Under the pieces are notes generated by a model. The model was not told the origin of the DNA, made no database searches, and saw only the letters and a list, made by a program, of their open reading frames with translations. 64,000 nt of DNA, from the NCBI GenBank assembly GCA_029237695.1, contig CM055272.1, positions 37,104,901 to 37,168,900 on the forward strand, in the 5' to 3' direction. How positions within the stretch are numbered: position 1 is the stretch's first letter; the number at the start of each line of letters is the position of its first letter. The stretch comes from Conchocele bisecta. Lineage: Eukaryota; Mollusca; Bivalvia; Lucinida; Thyasiridae. The translations under genes were made by a program, and so were the position numbers. Of the stretch, positions 21,085-35,500 are shown in pieces.

Positions 21085-23540
21085 CTCACAAAACCAGGAA
21101 TCCCGCAGCACTTTATACTCAAGTAGTGCTAACACTAGTAAAGACATGAAACAAATGTAGATAGCATGTTTTCAACCTCATACATAACATAGGCTGGTCT
21201 CCCGAACTGTCCGATGTGAGATTTCAACGCAAAATAACACAATCCAAGATGGCCGCCATGAACCTAATGCAATTTGAACTCTTAATTCAACAACTAATAC
21301 TATGAACACACGTTCTTCGTATCAACAATACTTTATATGTCTATTTATAGGAAAGAAACTAAGAAACACGAGTGAACCACTACCGTCTTGATTTTCAAAA
21401 TGGCACCCAGCCGAAATATGTTTGGTCTCACTATAAGATAGTATATTATATTTTCAACAATAGCCATCTCTGTGTTGTTTTTTTAAGAAGGGAACTCGCA
21501 TTTATAATTTGCTCCATGTATATCTCAATATGGCCACCATTATTGGTACATTTCTTGCTATAGTGTCACATTACAATAGCATAGTACAACATCTCAATGC
21601 GTACAGGTATTTGCTGAGTTAGTCAATAGTATAGTATGTTATTTTGACAATCACGTAAGTGCAACACCATGCATACATGATAGCAGCTGATATAGTTACC
21701 CAGGTATATGGTATATAGTCATGTCTAAAACCATGTTTCAGAAAGCACATTTGTTTGTAATGGTTATTTAAGTTTGGATATGTTTTTATTCTCCTCATGT
21801 AGGTCTGTGGTCGGTCGGGGAAACATCCACCACACAGTTGAAACCGTACAATTGTGTACATGTATATAAATATTAAGATAAATTGTATGTGTTTTGTATA
21901 TATATATATATGTAATCTAATATAATTGTAACATGGTTAACGTAATATTCAGCCCGTTTTATCTCATTATTTATTTAAATGGCTGTTCTATAGTTGTTTT
22001 CATATTCCGTTTTATTTTTAATTTTAATGTGAGAAATGAAAACAACAGTGAATTAACATGGGCAGGCTTGGTCATCTGTACCTACGAAGTTCTCTAACAT
22101 TATTATTTATATTTTGGTCGAGAGGGCCAACTGCATGGCGTCTATTGTCCTTGTTATTGTTCTACGATACATGCAATATAATAACATAATGAAAACATGT
22201 CCAAACATAGGTACACCAAGAAAAATACTTAAAATATGGTGTGTGATTACAAATAAATAAAGAATGTAAAAGGGTGGTGGCTGGTTAATTATATTAAGAT
22301 ATTGTATTAACATTCATTTGTATTTGATAGCACCTCTGTTTGCATTTCATACACACATATATATATATTATATATATATATATTGTGACTGTGATAGCCA
22401 AACTCATATTTACACTTCCTTCAGCACTATTGTGAGTGTGATAGCAAAACTCATAGATATGCGGTGGCAATTACAGACGGTACACTCAATCAACATTGTT
22501 CGACTAGCGCATTGTTACAATAGTCACACAATTATGTTAGACATGTTTATCATTTAATGAACATTGTATTGGCCGAATACGTACTAACTGATAACATACT
22601 GCTGTATCAGGCATTGAATATCCGGGTTACAACAAATTGAAAAATAACGTTTCATTGGTCGAACGGTGTCACATGACGTTACCGTATGACATTAGATGCT
22701 GTTTAAAAGTTTTGTTCTGTGCGTGATGTATAGTGGGCAGGTGAACACGTAGTGTGATGTAGTCTCAATCTCTCCCATCTACAGAGTCGATCTACGACTA
22801 TATTTTTCGAAAACAAGTGTTCATTAAGTGAGCTGCAGTGGTTCGCAACCGTATATGTGATATATTCATATTTCTTTAACCGGTGTAATAGTTTGACAGA
22901 ACCTAACAGTGATTAGAACTGAGCATGTGTTTGAATATGTTGAGAGATTAAAAATTACGAATATCGGTTGCTAAGTCGTTTCATATTTCAACGGTAGACG
23001 GCAATAAAGAGTTTGCAAAGAGGCGTGTGTTCCAATGGGCATTCCTAGTGTTTTGTTAAGTTGTCATGTTGTATGCTGCTATGTCCCCCACCCTGACAGG
23101 TACCAAATTCGACAGATAGTCAGGTGTGATTAACCATTTTATAATACAAAATTAACACGTATGTTTCCGTCTACGCGATTGCAAAGGTTCCAAACATGTT
23201 TCTATATACAATATGTCTCATTGATGCAAATTTAATTAGTAGCCACACATATTATCCTTTCCGATACAATTTGGATTTTGTTTCTAATTATTCTATCTCT
23301 TGTTGCGCGATATTGTCCCATACTATACCAATAGTTTTCTCCAATGTTCTAACAAAATGACGAAAGTTGTGAATAGCCTGTAGCAATTGGAACCACTTGT
23401 GGTCCGGATAAGCATATTGGCATGTTTAATGGGGATATGAATGAACAACGATATTCAAGGCATGAAACGTGGTGCCTACCTGTCATTTTACCTTTGTAAA
23501 TTGCATCGAACCACCAGAAGTATGTTTTATCTAACCAAAT
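21085..23540. other. Intergenic, no gene seen
   Basis: AT-rich. (TA)n tracts lie at about 21898-21912 and 22355-22383. GTGATAGC(C/A)AAACTCATA is duplicated at about 22391 and 22439. CCAAGATGGCCGCC occurs at about 21245 and TTTTCAAAATGGC at about 21392, motifs that recur across the window. No exon was found. Confidence 0.5.
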
Positions 23541-23559
23541 TATCACTTCGAATTTCGCA

Positions 23560-23790
23560 TCAAACTTCCCCAGTCTTTGTCCTCTATTACTGCTTTGGAT
23601 CTAGGCTGAACAATTTGTCCTACCCCTACCCAGAGTAGAACTTTATGAAACATACCTATTCTTATAGGACATTCATTGTAGAATTCGAATCTGCGTGTTA
23701 AAATTGCGAAAACCGCGGCTGAATATCGATTTTTGCTGATTTCCATGGCAACCATTAAATTACCAAGAAAGTACAACTATTTATAATGTC
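23560..23790 (-). repeat. Dispersed repeat, inverted relative to the 28-kb copies
   Basis: On the minus strand the order CCATGGAAAT, GCCGCGGTTTTCGCAATTTT, TTTCATAAAGTTCTACTCTG, GGTAGGGGTA matches the two copies at 27.99-28.60 kb. It is therefore a third copy of one family. Confidence 0.7.
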
Positions 23791-24276
23791 GGCCAGAATG
23801 TAACTGGCCGTTCAGCTATTCGTGTTGAAAGCATGCTTTCGCATTTTTCTACACCTTTATGTTGCAGGGAAATAAAAACATAGTCTGGTGTAGATTTTTC
23901 AAAACCAAGATGGCCGCCAATTCCAAGATGATCACCGTGCCTGAAAATGTCAGAACCCACACTATATCACTCACTTTCACTTGTTTAGAACTCATTACTT
24001 GTGCACTTTCAGCAGATACAGAAATTTACTGAAGCCCTGAATCATGAGCAGAGAAAGTCGAAGGTCAGATTCGTCATTTTCTTGTTTCAAAATGGCCACC
24101 ATGAAGCATAACGTAACTGTTAGTTGACAGATAATATCTTGCAACAACCGGATTTTCCATATTTCAACACAGTATGATACCAATAAGTATCACAAATGTA
24201 AACATGTTATTGATAATAAAATCCAATAAGCAATAAACCGTCACTTTACTTTTAAAAATGGTGACGTGAAGCATCT

Positions 24277-24620
24277 TCAGGCGCGGATACAGCAATTATT
24301 CCAGGGGGGGGGGGGGGTCTGTAATTACAAGTCGGCTCCGCGAGCGCGAAATCGTAAAGTCGGGGGGGTCTGGAGGTCCTCCCCCAGGAAATTTTTAAAT
24401 GCCATATCGCCGAAGATGCGATTTCCTGACACGTAGGCCACGAAAAAAGTCATCCAACTATTCGAGTATTGTAGATTTTCGTCTTTTTTTTTTGCCTGGG
24501 AGCAGGGGGGAGGGGGGGTGGGGGGGGTCCGGACCTCCTGGACCCCCCCCTGGATCCCCTGGACCAATCTGGACCCCCCCCCCCCCCCCCCCACCCTTGT
24601 ATCCCATCCGCGCCGCCTGA
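24277..24620. mobile_element. Short TIR-like element with poly-G/poly-C edges
   Basis: The left end TTCAGGCGCGGATAC and the right end (inverse TCAGGCGGCGCGGAT) are similar but not identical. Just inside each is a G- or C-homopolymer of more than 10. The interior is non-coding. Homopolymer lengths may be unreliable. The GGCGCGGAT end recalls the GGGGCGGATC element at 62062-62313. Confidence 0.5.
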
Positions 24621-27600
24621 TCTTGCCATTTCTATTTGATATATATTTTAGCGTTCAGTAGAAGCAAAGTAGCTTCAGTTATAACAAATTAAGTGCAGAA
24701 GCTATCAATATGTGACTCTTTTAATTGCATACATATACGAGCAAAACAATCCGTCCGTCATGCATTTTTATTTTCAAAATGGCCGCTATAAAGCAAATTG
24801 TAGCAGGTCTTCGATAAATCATACGTTGAAAATGCCGTATGTAGCAGCTCTTCGATAAACGTTGAAACTTTATTTTAATTAAAATGCATCATGTTATACA
24901 GTTTTATGAGTGTGTGTTGTCGATAACTATGTTTAAGCGTTATATTGGTCACGGCCTGGGAAATTCGACCAGCAGACTCTGATCAGGGCATACACTGGTC
25001 ACGATTTAACAACATTGACGCTGTTTATTTCAATGAACAACAAGTTATTACCAATCTAACCATTGCACGATTCCAAATGACGATCTACGCACAACAGATG
25101 TATGTTACACGCTTCTTTTTGTTATATTTTCAATATACACATGGTGGAACAGTCATGTAGCTTTTAGTTGTCGGCGGATACTATTTTAAAGCATCTAAAT
25201 CATAAGCGCAAGGTGAGAACCTGTTTGATATAACATTATTTAATCATCTGTATAATGCCTTAATTTGTGGGATCCGTTGTAGCTAATAAACTATGCTACG
25301 GTATGTTAGAATGGGATATAAATTAATAGCTTGACGATAATAATCATGGCTAATGTACACTTTATTCATCATGTAGTTTCCCCTTTGAGACTGGATGTGC
25401 CTATAACACATCAGGATTTAAATAACACTAATAAAATGATTGTCACTTTAATCGATTGGATACAATCCAAACATTTGTGTTGAGAACACATTTTACAATG
25501 ACATACAACATGCTACATGTATAATTTTCTCCATGAATAAGCATATACCCATCTATAGCCCATACATGCGACTTTCATGCCCACTGCCAAGGTTAAATGA
25601 CCGAGAACATATTTGTCGGTCGGACCAGGCTGCGGTCGGCGGTTTCGGTGAGCCCCTACCAACTCGCTCTAGTATAGTCATGTATACGTATATGTGAAAT
25701 AGAGGTCAACGAGAACGGAGAGCCATGTTTAAACATAATCAACTCATACTATATGGAACAGTATACAGTCTGAGTAGTTAAACATGTTGAACATATGATA
25801 ACGAACCTGATGGCAATGACACAGCTATGGAAATGCCCGTGGGTAGTACTCAACTAACATATATAGTACCATGAAACATTCATTGATACTGTTACATAGA
25901 CAGGAAATATGAGTGTGGCTACATGTCATTATTGAAAATATCCGTAAGTCTGCTGGTGATAAATGCGATTGTTTTGTTATTACATATACAATCCAATACA
26001 TGTATCAGTATGTGTTTATCATATCAAACTTATTGTGTGTGGCAGAAACATTCTGCCGGCCAGTCGATTATATTTCCACAGAACTATTTTCGAATACACT
26101 GTGATATGGTATAATTATATTTTGTTTGTTGATCAATGAATGTGAGTATAATTTATAGTAGAACAACACACCGTATCCGTTGTTGGTGGTGGTTAAAGAC
26201 ATATGTATGTCGTTGCTAATATTTGAAACATATTTTATATAAACAAGTAGGTAGGTCGTTAAACAATTGTACATATAGAGGTGCATTGCTGAAAGCTGCC
26301 AATAGTACACATGGGCCAATGCGATTTCCAGGAGAAGAATTCACATAAGCGTAAAAACGTGTTTTCTAATCCAAGTGTTTGTATGGAATAAAGTAGTATT
26401 GTACATATGTAAATATGGTCATTAATTGACACGTAGGATGTAAGACACACATTAATAGGCAGTAATGATTGAGTTGTGGTAATATAAACAGTTATAGATG
26501 TACGACATGTTCAGCATATTTATGATATGTACACAAATGTTTTCGAAAACACATTTAGTCACATTAAATATAGCAATAGTGTACACGGTATGCAAGCATT
26601 GGAAGTCGTATGTGACGGTACCATTGTACAATGCACTATGTTTTGATAAACGTGAGTGTGCTGGTGAGCTACTTGAGGATGAGTGACTCCTAATGGGACC
26701 GTACGCAGAAATCGATTGAGCCGCGATTACATGATTTGCACTGCTATTATTTATGTATTTGTATGTTCATTATCTGATATGGTACTGTGTGCTAAAGGTC
26801 ATAAATGATTTTAGTACATACAATATATTTATTATGACATTTCATATGAGTGAACCTTAGTAATGGAAGTGAACAACATTAATCGGTGGCATATTTATAT
26901 TCACCTCCAGGCTAACGCAATAACTGCGCTTTTATCATAGCTGTTAGGAATTACATCAATGTATTGTGCATGCGAAATGAATAGTAATCATATATAGGCA
27001 ACACGTGTACATAGTTACATATTTGATACATTCGTGAAATAATTTGAAGAAACAAAAACACCGTCACTATATAAAATGTGCCAGTCTACTCCACGCTGAC
27101 ATTATTTGTTTGTATATGTATAATATTAATATCAAGTTGTGTGCTTCTTGTAAAGTGAAATCCGTTACACTCGATGTACTTTTATATAGAAACATACGAG
27201 ATTTGTAATATGTTAAACTGATAAAAGTAGTATTTCATTGTAAACATTTGTAAATGAACAAATGAATTTGCATAATTGCGTAATAAATTACCGATAACTG
27301 TTAAATGGTGTAAATAGGACAAATAGCAGAACATTACATTATACAAGAACATGCAATATTCTCAAAATATGGGAGCCATTTTTAATCTCTCTAATATGTA
27401 ATAGGAACGATCGATGAACAACAGAGAAACATAGCACATGATAAATACTATGAATCTATGAATAGACACATATGATAATAAAACAAAGGAAATATGCAGT
27501 CAGATCTTTAGCTCGGATATTGATAGAACAATCATTTGGCGGCCATTTTGTTTTTCCTTAATTCTGTTGTTATTTACCGAATCAGCATACAAAAGTTGCA

Positions 27601-27960
27601 CTGGTTGCTACCTTGTGTTACAACATTATGATACCCCATTATTTAAGATAGGCGCAAGTTTCAGGTTTATAAATGCATATATGATGATGTGTCTTGTACT
27701 AAGTAATAAGTGCACATTGTAAACATTATTAAGGTTCTGAACGCCGATAGCATACTCATTCTTATTTTAAATATCAGTATTTAGGTAGATACGTGTTTTA
27801 AATAAATAAGAATACGCTATATAAAGACTTGGAATCTCTATTAATTAGCGAACTGTTGCTGACTGGTTACACTATCGGTTACTATGGTTACGCCATATTT
27901 TGTGTAATTCAGGACATTAACCTATACATATAAGCCCCAGTCAAATATATATGCATCCTA
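24621..27960. other. Intergenic, no gene seen
   Basis: Over 3 kb of AT-rich DNA. Small ORFs (for example 25913-26104, 26068-26319 and 26498-26686) have biased composition and no motif. TTTTCAAAATGGCCGC occurs near 24772 and GGCGGCCATTTTG near 27538. GATCAGGGCATACACTGGTCAC near 24980 may belong to a diverged repeat also seen near 20.3 kb. Confidence 0.5.
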
Positions 27961-27984
27961 TTAATCAAATCATACTTCACAAGT

Positions 27985-28595
27985 TTATTGACAGTAATCA
28001 CTGTAACGGATGTTCACATTGTGTCTGTATATACTTATTCCACAGAGAATTCACGGAAATGTCCATGGAAATATCCAAAATTGTGGCACTCGGCCGCGGT
28101 TTACGTAATTTTAACACGCGGATTCGGTTTCTACGATGAATTTGACATAAAGATAGATGCATTTCATAAAGTTCTACTCTGTGTATGGGGTAAATCGCAA
28201 AATAAACGTCGTAAACAAGGCTGTCCAGTGAAATAGTTACTGATTTGTTAGAATATCGGTTGCTATGGTTACCACAATCTGTCGTTTCGTTTTGAAATGT
28301 ACGTATAAATATAATCCCTAGTCAAATATAAGTGTATCCTGATAATAAAATCATTGACAGTAATCACTACAACAACTGTTCATATTGTGTCTGTCATTTT
28401 TCCACAGAAGATTTACGGTTACCATGGAAATGTCCAAAATTACGGCATTCGGCCGCGGTTTACGCAATTTTAACATGCGTATTCGGTTTCTACGATGAAT
28501 TTCACATAAAGATAGATGTATTTCATAAAGTTCTACTCTGGGTAGGGGTAACTTGAAAAATAAGCGTCGTACAGAAGGCTGTCCAATAGGGTATA
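27985..28595 (+). repeat. Two tandem copies of a ~360-bp dispersed repeat
   Basis: Copies share TGACAGTAATCACT, CCATGGAAAT, CGGCCGCGGTTTACG, ATAAAGATAGATG and TTTCATAAAGTTCTACTCTG, offset ~359 bp, with AAGGCTGTCCA at each 3' side. A third copy is inverted at 23560-23790. A (TTA)n tract follows at about 28679-28700. Confidence 0.75.
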
Positions 28596-28699
28596 CATAT
28601 ATCATATGGACGAGAGAGGGCGTGTGTGCTTGTGGTAATGCCAGAACTATCAAACTTCTTCCGGAATTACACCCACGCTATTATTATTATTATTATTAA

Positions 28700-29587
28700 T
28701 CATGATTATTATTTCTGTGTGGTTTTGTTGATATAAATAATCCCGGTAATTTGTCTGTCCTGAATGTTACCTCTTCCAAAGAAATTGATTTCCGGTTTAT
28801 TCAATCAAACTAGTCGACGATAGTTTCGGAGTACCTCGGAGTATTTATTTCCGGTCGTACGGATTACTCGGCTTTATTCATTCAGTTTGCCTTCGTCAAC
28901 AATGAACCAATGATGATTATTGCGAACTGTATATTCTGCATAAATCGGTGTATTACAAGCATTTCACTATGTAAGTTCAACATAATTACACAGAAATAGA
29001 TACTTTAATATTTTATTAAGCATTTACTATTCATAAATTTAGATAATATTTTTATTTTTATTTTATGAGGTTCCAAGTCATTCCGACGCTGTTCGTCCCA
29101 GAAATCGACCTGTAAATTATGACATGTGCATGGTGGCACGAACTATCAGAACATATCTCAAATATGTCCAACTATAGCTGAATAAATGTTTAACTGATTA
29201 TTATATTCACTCAGTTAATACATAAGTTAAAGCATTTTAATCAAATTATTGTCTGGAATTCTGTTGTGTAGCAGTTTAAGACGCAGGTAACATCGCAACA
29301 CTAAATATTACCCCACCCACTTGAACCCACATTAAAGATTTACAATGTGAATGCATGCGTATTGACTTGAACGTTGAATACAATGAACTTATTTTAGTGG
29401 CCATGTGGTTTAAGCAGGTCATGAATGACATGATTTCAAGTCGAGTTGAATTTAGCTTAGATAATCTTGGCTATGCGGATAAGACTTTTACTACTTCATC
29501 CGTCTTGTATGCTTTCTGTATCCTAGCTGAGACACCTACTGTGTTTTATTTTGTCACAATAACAGCTTATTCTTTCTCCCGTTATTC
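28700..29587. other. Intergenic, no gene seen
   Basis: AT-rich, ending in TTATTCTTTCTCCCG twice in tandem at the edge of the satellite. No exon support for the ORF at 29355-29636. Confidence 0.5.
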
Positions 29588-32500
29588 TTTCTCCCGAAGC
29601 ACTTGTAAAAAAGTATGTTTTATACGGGTAATGTAATAAAAAATAACTCGAAAATGGACAACTGGTGACCCCAGGACCCCTATTGCGACCCCTTAAGGGG
29701 AATGTGACGGACATGAACGCCCGTCTATGTTATCTAGTATATATGTCTCAATAACAGGAACACACTATTGAGTGGGGCACTTCTCCCGAAGCACTTGCAA
29801 AAAGTATGTTTTTTTATCCGGGTATGACATAAATAACGCGAAAATGGGCAACTGGTGACACCAGGATCCCCATATGGACCCCTTAAGGGGAATGTGACGG
29901 CACGAACTCCCGTCTATGTTGTCTAGTATACATGTCTCAACAACAGGAACACACGATTGAGTGGGGTGGGGAACTTCTCCCGAAGCACTTGTAAAAAAAT
30001 ATATTTATCAGGGTATCGATCAAAAATAACCCGCGACCCCTATTGGCCAACATGGTGACCCGCGAGGACCCCTATTGCGACCCATTTAGAGGGAATGTGA
30101 CTTCATGAAACGTCTATGTTGTCTAGTATACATGCTAAACCACAACAGTTAACACACGATTGAGTGGGGCACTTCTCCCGAAGCACTTGTAAAAAAGTAT
30201 GTTTTATCCGGGTATGACAAAAATAACGCGAAAATGGCCAACTGGTGACCCAAGGACCCCTATTGCGACCCCTTAAGGGGAATGTGACGGCATGAACGCC
30301 CGTCTATGTTATCTAGTATATATGTCTCAATAACAGGAACGACACACTTATTGATGGTGGCACTTCTCCCTCTTCCCGTAAGCACTTGACAAGTATGTAA
30401 CAACGAACTATGACAAAAATTAAACGCGAAAAAATGGCCAACTGGTGAGGACCCCAGACCCCTATGTTTGACCCCTTAAGAAATGTTGTGTCTGTCCCAA
30501 TGAACGCATTCTAATGTACTAGTTTTATGATAATGTCCCCTTCCCCATTAACAGGAACGGCACCCCACTATGAGTGGGGCACTTCTCCCGAAGCACTTTT
30601 AAAAAAGTATGTTTTATCCGGGTATGACATAAATAACGCGAAAATGGGCAACTGGTGACACCAGGATCCCATTATGGACCCCTTAAGGGGAATGTGACGG
30701 CACGAACTCCCATCTATGTTGTCTAGTATACATGTCTCAACAACAGGAACACATGATTGAGTGGGGCACTTCTCCCGAAGCACTTGTAAAAAATATATTT
30801 ATCTGGGTATGACAAAAATAACTTGAAAATAGCCAACTGGTGACCCGAGGACCCCTATTGCGACCCCTTAAGGGGAATGTGACGGCATGAAACCCCGTCT
30901 ATGTTTGTCCTAGTATATGTCCCAACAACAGGAACACACGATTGAGTGGGCACTTCTCCCTGAAGCACTTGTAAAAAAATATGTTTTACCGGTATGACAA
31001 AAATAAGCGGAAAATGGCCAACTGGTGACCCGAGGACTATTGCGACCCCTTAAGGGGAAGGGGAATCGTGTCGGCATGAAAACCCCCGTCTAATGGTTGT
31101 CTAGGTATACATGTCCCAACAACAGGAACAACACGATTGAGTGGGGGCACTTCCTCCCGAAACACTTTGTAAAACGTATGTTTTTTTACCCGGGTATGAC
31201 AAAAATTAACGCGAAAATGGCCAACTGGTGAAACCCCAGGACCCTATTGCGCCCCTTTTAAGGGAATGTGAGGCCATGGAAAACCCCGTCTATGTTGTTA
31301 GTATAAAACATGTCCCAAACAAACAGGAACACGATTGAAAAGGGTGGGCAACTTCTCCCGGAAGCACTTTGTAACAAAGTATGTTTTATCCGGGTTTATG
31401 GAACATAAAATAACCCCGCGAAAAATGGGCAATGGGTGACACCAGGATCCCCATTAATGGGAACCCCGTAAAGGGGAATGTGACGGCACGAACTCCCGTC
31501 TATTTGTTGTTAGTTATACATTTGTCTCAACAAGGAAGCAACACACGAATTGAGTGGGGCATCTTCCGATCCCAAAGGCACTTGTAAAAAAAATAAATAT
31601 TTAAATCAGGGTAATGACAAAAATAACTTGAAAATTGGTCCAATGTGGTGACCCAGGAGTACCCCTAATTGGCGAACCCTTAAGGGGAAGGATGGTGACG
31701 GCATGAAACCCCCGTCTATGTTGTCTAGTATTACGTTTGTCCCAACAACAGGAAGGGAACACCGATTGAGTGGGGCACTTCTCCTGAATGCACTTGTAAA
31801 AAAAAGCGTAAATGTTTTAACAGGTATGACAAAAAGAACCGCTTTGGAACGGCCAAAACTGGTGAAACCCGGGAGGACCCTATTGGCGACCCCTTAAAAG
31901 GGGAATTGTGAACGGGCAATGAAGGCCCGGTCCTTTTAATTTTTTGTTTTTGGTATGTAATACCCATGGGTCCCAACCCCCAACAGGAACACACGATTGA
32001 AGTTGGGGGCATTCCCCTTCCTGAAGGGCAACTTGTAACAAAGTATGGTTTTATCCGGGGTATGAACATAAATAACGCCCGAAAATGGGCAACTGGTGAC
32101 ACAAGGATCCCCATATGGACCCCTTAAGGGGATGTGACGGCTCGATCTCCCGTCTTATGTTGTTTGTATACATGTCCCCTCAACAACAGGAACACACGGA
32201 TTGAGTTGGGGCACTTTCTCCCGCAAAGCACTTGTAAAAAAATATATTTATCAAGGGTATGTTTCAAATAAACTTGGGGAAAATGGCAAACTGGTGACCG
32301 AAGGACCCCTAATTGCGAACCCTTAAGGGGATGTGACGGCTTGAAAACCCGTCTTGGGTTGTCTAAGTATAACGTTGTCCCAACAACAGGAACACAAGAT
32401 TGAGTGGGGCACCCCTTCCCTGAAGCACTTGTAAAAAACCCCCGTATGTTTTAACCGTGGGTATGACCCAAATTAATAAGGGCGGAAACGGCCAATGGTG

Positions 32501-35500
32501 ACCCGGAGGACCTATCGCGAACCCCTTAAGAGGGAATGTGACCCGGCTATGAACGCCCGTCTATGTTGTTTCTAGTATACATGTCCCTCAACAAGGAACA
32601 CACGGATTGAGTGGGGCACTTCTCCCGAAGCACTTTTAAACAAGTATTGTTTTTTCGGGGTATGACATAAAATAACGGGGCGAAAATGGGCAACTTGGTG
32701 ACCCCGTACCCCATATGGAACCTTAAGGGGAATGTGACGGCAGAAACTTCCCCCCCCAGTCTATGTTGTCTAAAAGTATACATTTGTTTCAAACAACAGG
32801 ATCACACGGGATTGAGTGGGGGCATTCTCCGAAAAAGCACTTGTAACAAAATTATATTTATCAGGGTGAAAATATGGACCAAAAATACTTGAAAATGGCC
32901 ATAATGGTGACCCGAGGACCCATATTGCGACCCCTTAAGGGGAATGTGACGGCATGAAACCCCGTCTATGTTGTCTAGTATACGTGTCCCAACAACAGGA
33001 ACACACGATTGAGTGGGGCACTTCTCCTGAAGCACTTGTAAAAACGTATGTTTTAACCGGGTATGACAAAAATAACGCGAAAATGGGCAACTGGTGACCC
33101 CAGTACCCCCATATGGACCCCTTAAGGGGAATGTGACGGCATGAATCCCCATCTATGTTGTCTAGTATACATGTCCAAACAACAGGAACACACGATTGAA
33201 TGGGGCACTTCTCCCGAAGCACTTGTAAAAAAGTATATTGATCAGGGTATGACAAAAACAAGTCGAAATGGGCCAACTGGTGACCCCAGGAACCCTATTG
33301 CGACCCCTTAAGGGGAATGTGACGGCATGAACCCCCGTCTATGTTGTCTAGTATACATGTCCCAACATCAGGAACACACGATTGAGTGGGGCACTTCTCC
33401 CGAAGCATTTGTAAACAAGTATGTTTTATCCGGGTATGACAAAAATAACGCGAAAATGGCCAACTGGTAACCACAGGACCCCTATTGCGACCCCTTATGG
33501 GGAATGTGACGGCATGAACCACCGTTTTATGTTGTCTAGTATATATGTCAGAATAATAGGAACATACACTTGAGTGGGGCTCTTCTCCCGAAGCACTTGT
33601 AAAATAATATGTGTTATCTGGGTATGACAAAAACAACACGGAAATGAAATGAGTAATTGGTGATCTTTGGACCCCCATTGCGACCCCTTAAGGGGAATGT
33701 GACGGCATGACCCACCCTCTATGTTTTCTAGTATATATGTCTGAATAATAGGAACACACGATTGAGTGGGGCACTTCTCCCGAAGCGCTTGTAAAAAAGT
33801 ATGTGTTATCCGGGTATGACACAAATAACTCGAAAATGGGCTACTGGTGACCCCAGGACCCCCATTGCGGCCCCTTAAGGGGAATGTGACGGCATCAACC
33901 CCCGTCTATGTTGTCTAGTATACATGTCCCAACAACAGGAACACACGATTGAGTGGGGCACTTCTCCCGAAGCACTTGTAACAAAGTATGTTTTATCCGG
34001 GTATGACATAAATAACGCGAAAATGGGCAACTGGTGACACCAGGATCCCCATATGGACCCCTTAAGGGGAATGTGACGGCACGAACTCCCGTCTATGTTG
34101 TCTAGTATACATGTCTCAACAACAGGAACACACGATTGAGTGGGGCACTTCTCGCGAAGCACTTGTAAAAAATATATTTATCAGGGTATGACAAAAATAA
34201 CTTGAAAATGGCCAACTGGTGACCCGAGGACCCCTATTGCGACCCCTTAAGGGGAATGTGACGGCATGAAACCCCGTCTATGTTGTCTAGTATACGTGTC
34301 CCAACAACAGGAACACACGATTGAGTGGGGCACTTCTCCTGAAGCACTTGTAAAAAACGTATAAACCGATTTTAAACCGGGGGGTATGACAAAAATAACG
34401 CGGAAACACGGCCAACTGGTGACCCGAGGACCCCCACATATTGCGACCCCTTAAGGGGAATGTGACGGCATGAACGCCCGTTCTGTTGTATAGTTATACA
34501 TGTCCCAACAGGAACAGGAAACACACGATTGAGTCCCGGGGCACGTTCTCCCGAAGCACTTGTAAACAAGTATGTTTTATCGGGGTATGACAAAAATAAC
34601 GCGAAAATAGGGAACGGACAATGGTGACCCCCAGTACCCCCATATGGACCCCCCTTAAGGGGAATGTGACTGCATGAACGCCCGTCTATGTTGTCTAGTA
34701 TACATGTCTCAACAACAGGAACACACGATTGATTGGGTCACTTCTCCCGAAGCACTTGTAAACAAGTATGTTTTATCCGGGTATGACAAAAATAACTTGA
34801 AATGGCCAACTGGTGACCCGAGGACCCCTATTGCGACCCCTTAAGGGGAATGTGACGGCATGAACGCCCGTCTATGTTGTCTAGTATACGTGTCCCAACA
34901 ACAGGAACACACGATTGAGTGGGGCACTTCTCCTGAAGCACTTGTAAACAAGTATGTTTTATCCGGGTGTGACAAAAATAACGCGAAAATGGGCAACTGG
35001 TGACCCCAGTACCCCCATATGGACCCCTTAAGGGGAATGTGACGGCATGAATCCCCATCTATGTTGTCTAGTATACATGTCCAAACAACAGGAACACACG
35101 ATTGAATGGGGCACTTCTCCCGAAGCACTTGTAAAAAAGTATATTGATCAGGGTATGACAAAAACAAGTCGAAATGGGCCAACTGGTGACCCCAGGAACC
35201 CTATTGCGACCCCTTAAGGGGAATGTGACGGCATGAACCCCCGTCTATGTTGTCTAGTATACATGTCCCAACAACAGGAACACACGATTGAGTGGGGCAC
35301 TTCTCCCGAAGCACTTGTAAACAAGTATGTTTTATCCGGGTATGACAAAAATAACGCGAAAATGGCCAACTGGTAACCACAGGACCCCTATTGCGACCCC
35401 TTATGGGGAATGTGACGGCATGAACCACCGTTTATGTTGTCTAGTATATATGTCAGAATAATAGGAACATACACTTGAGTGGGGCTCTTCTCCCGAAGCA

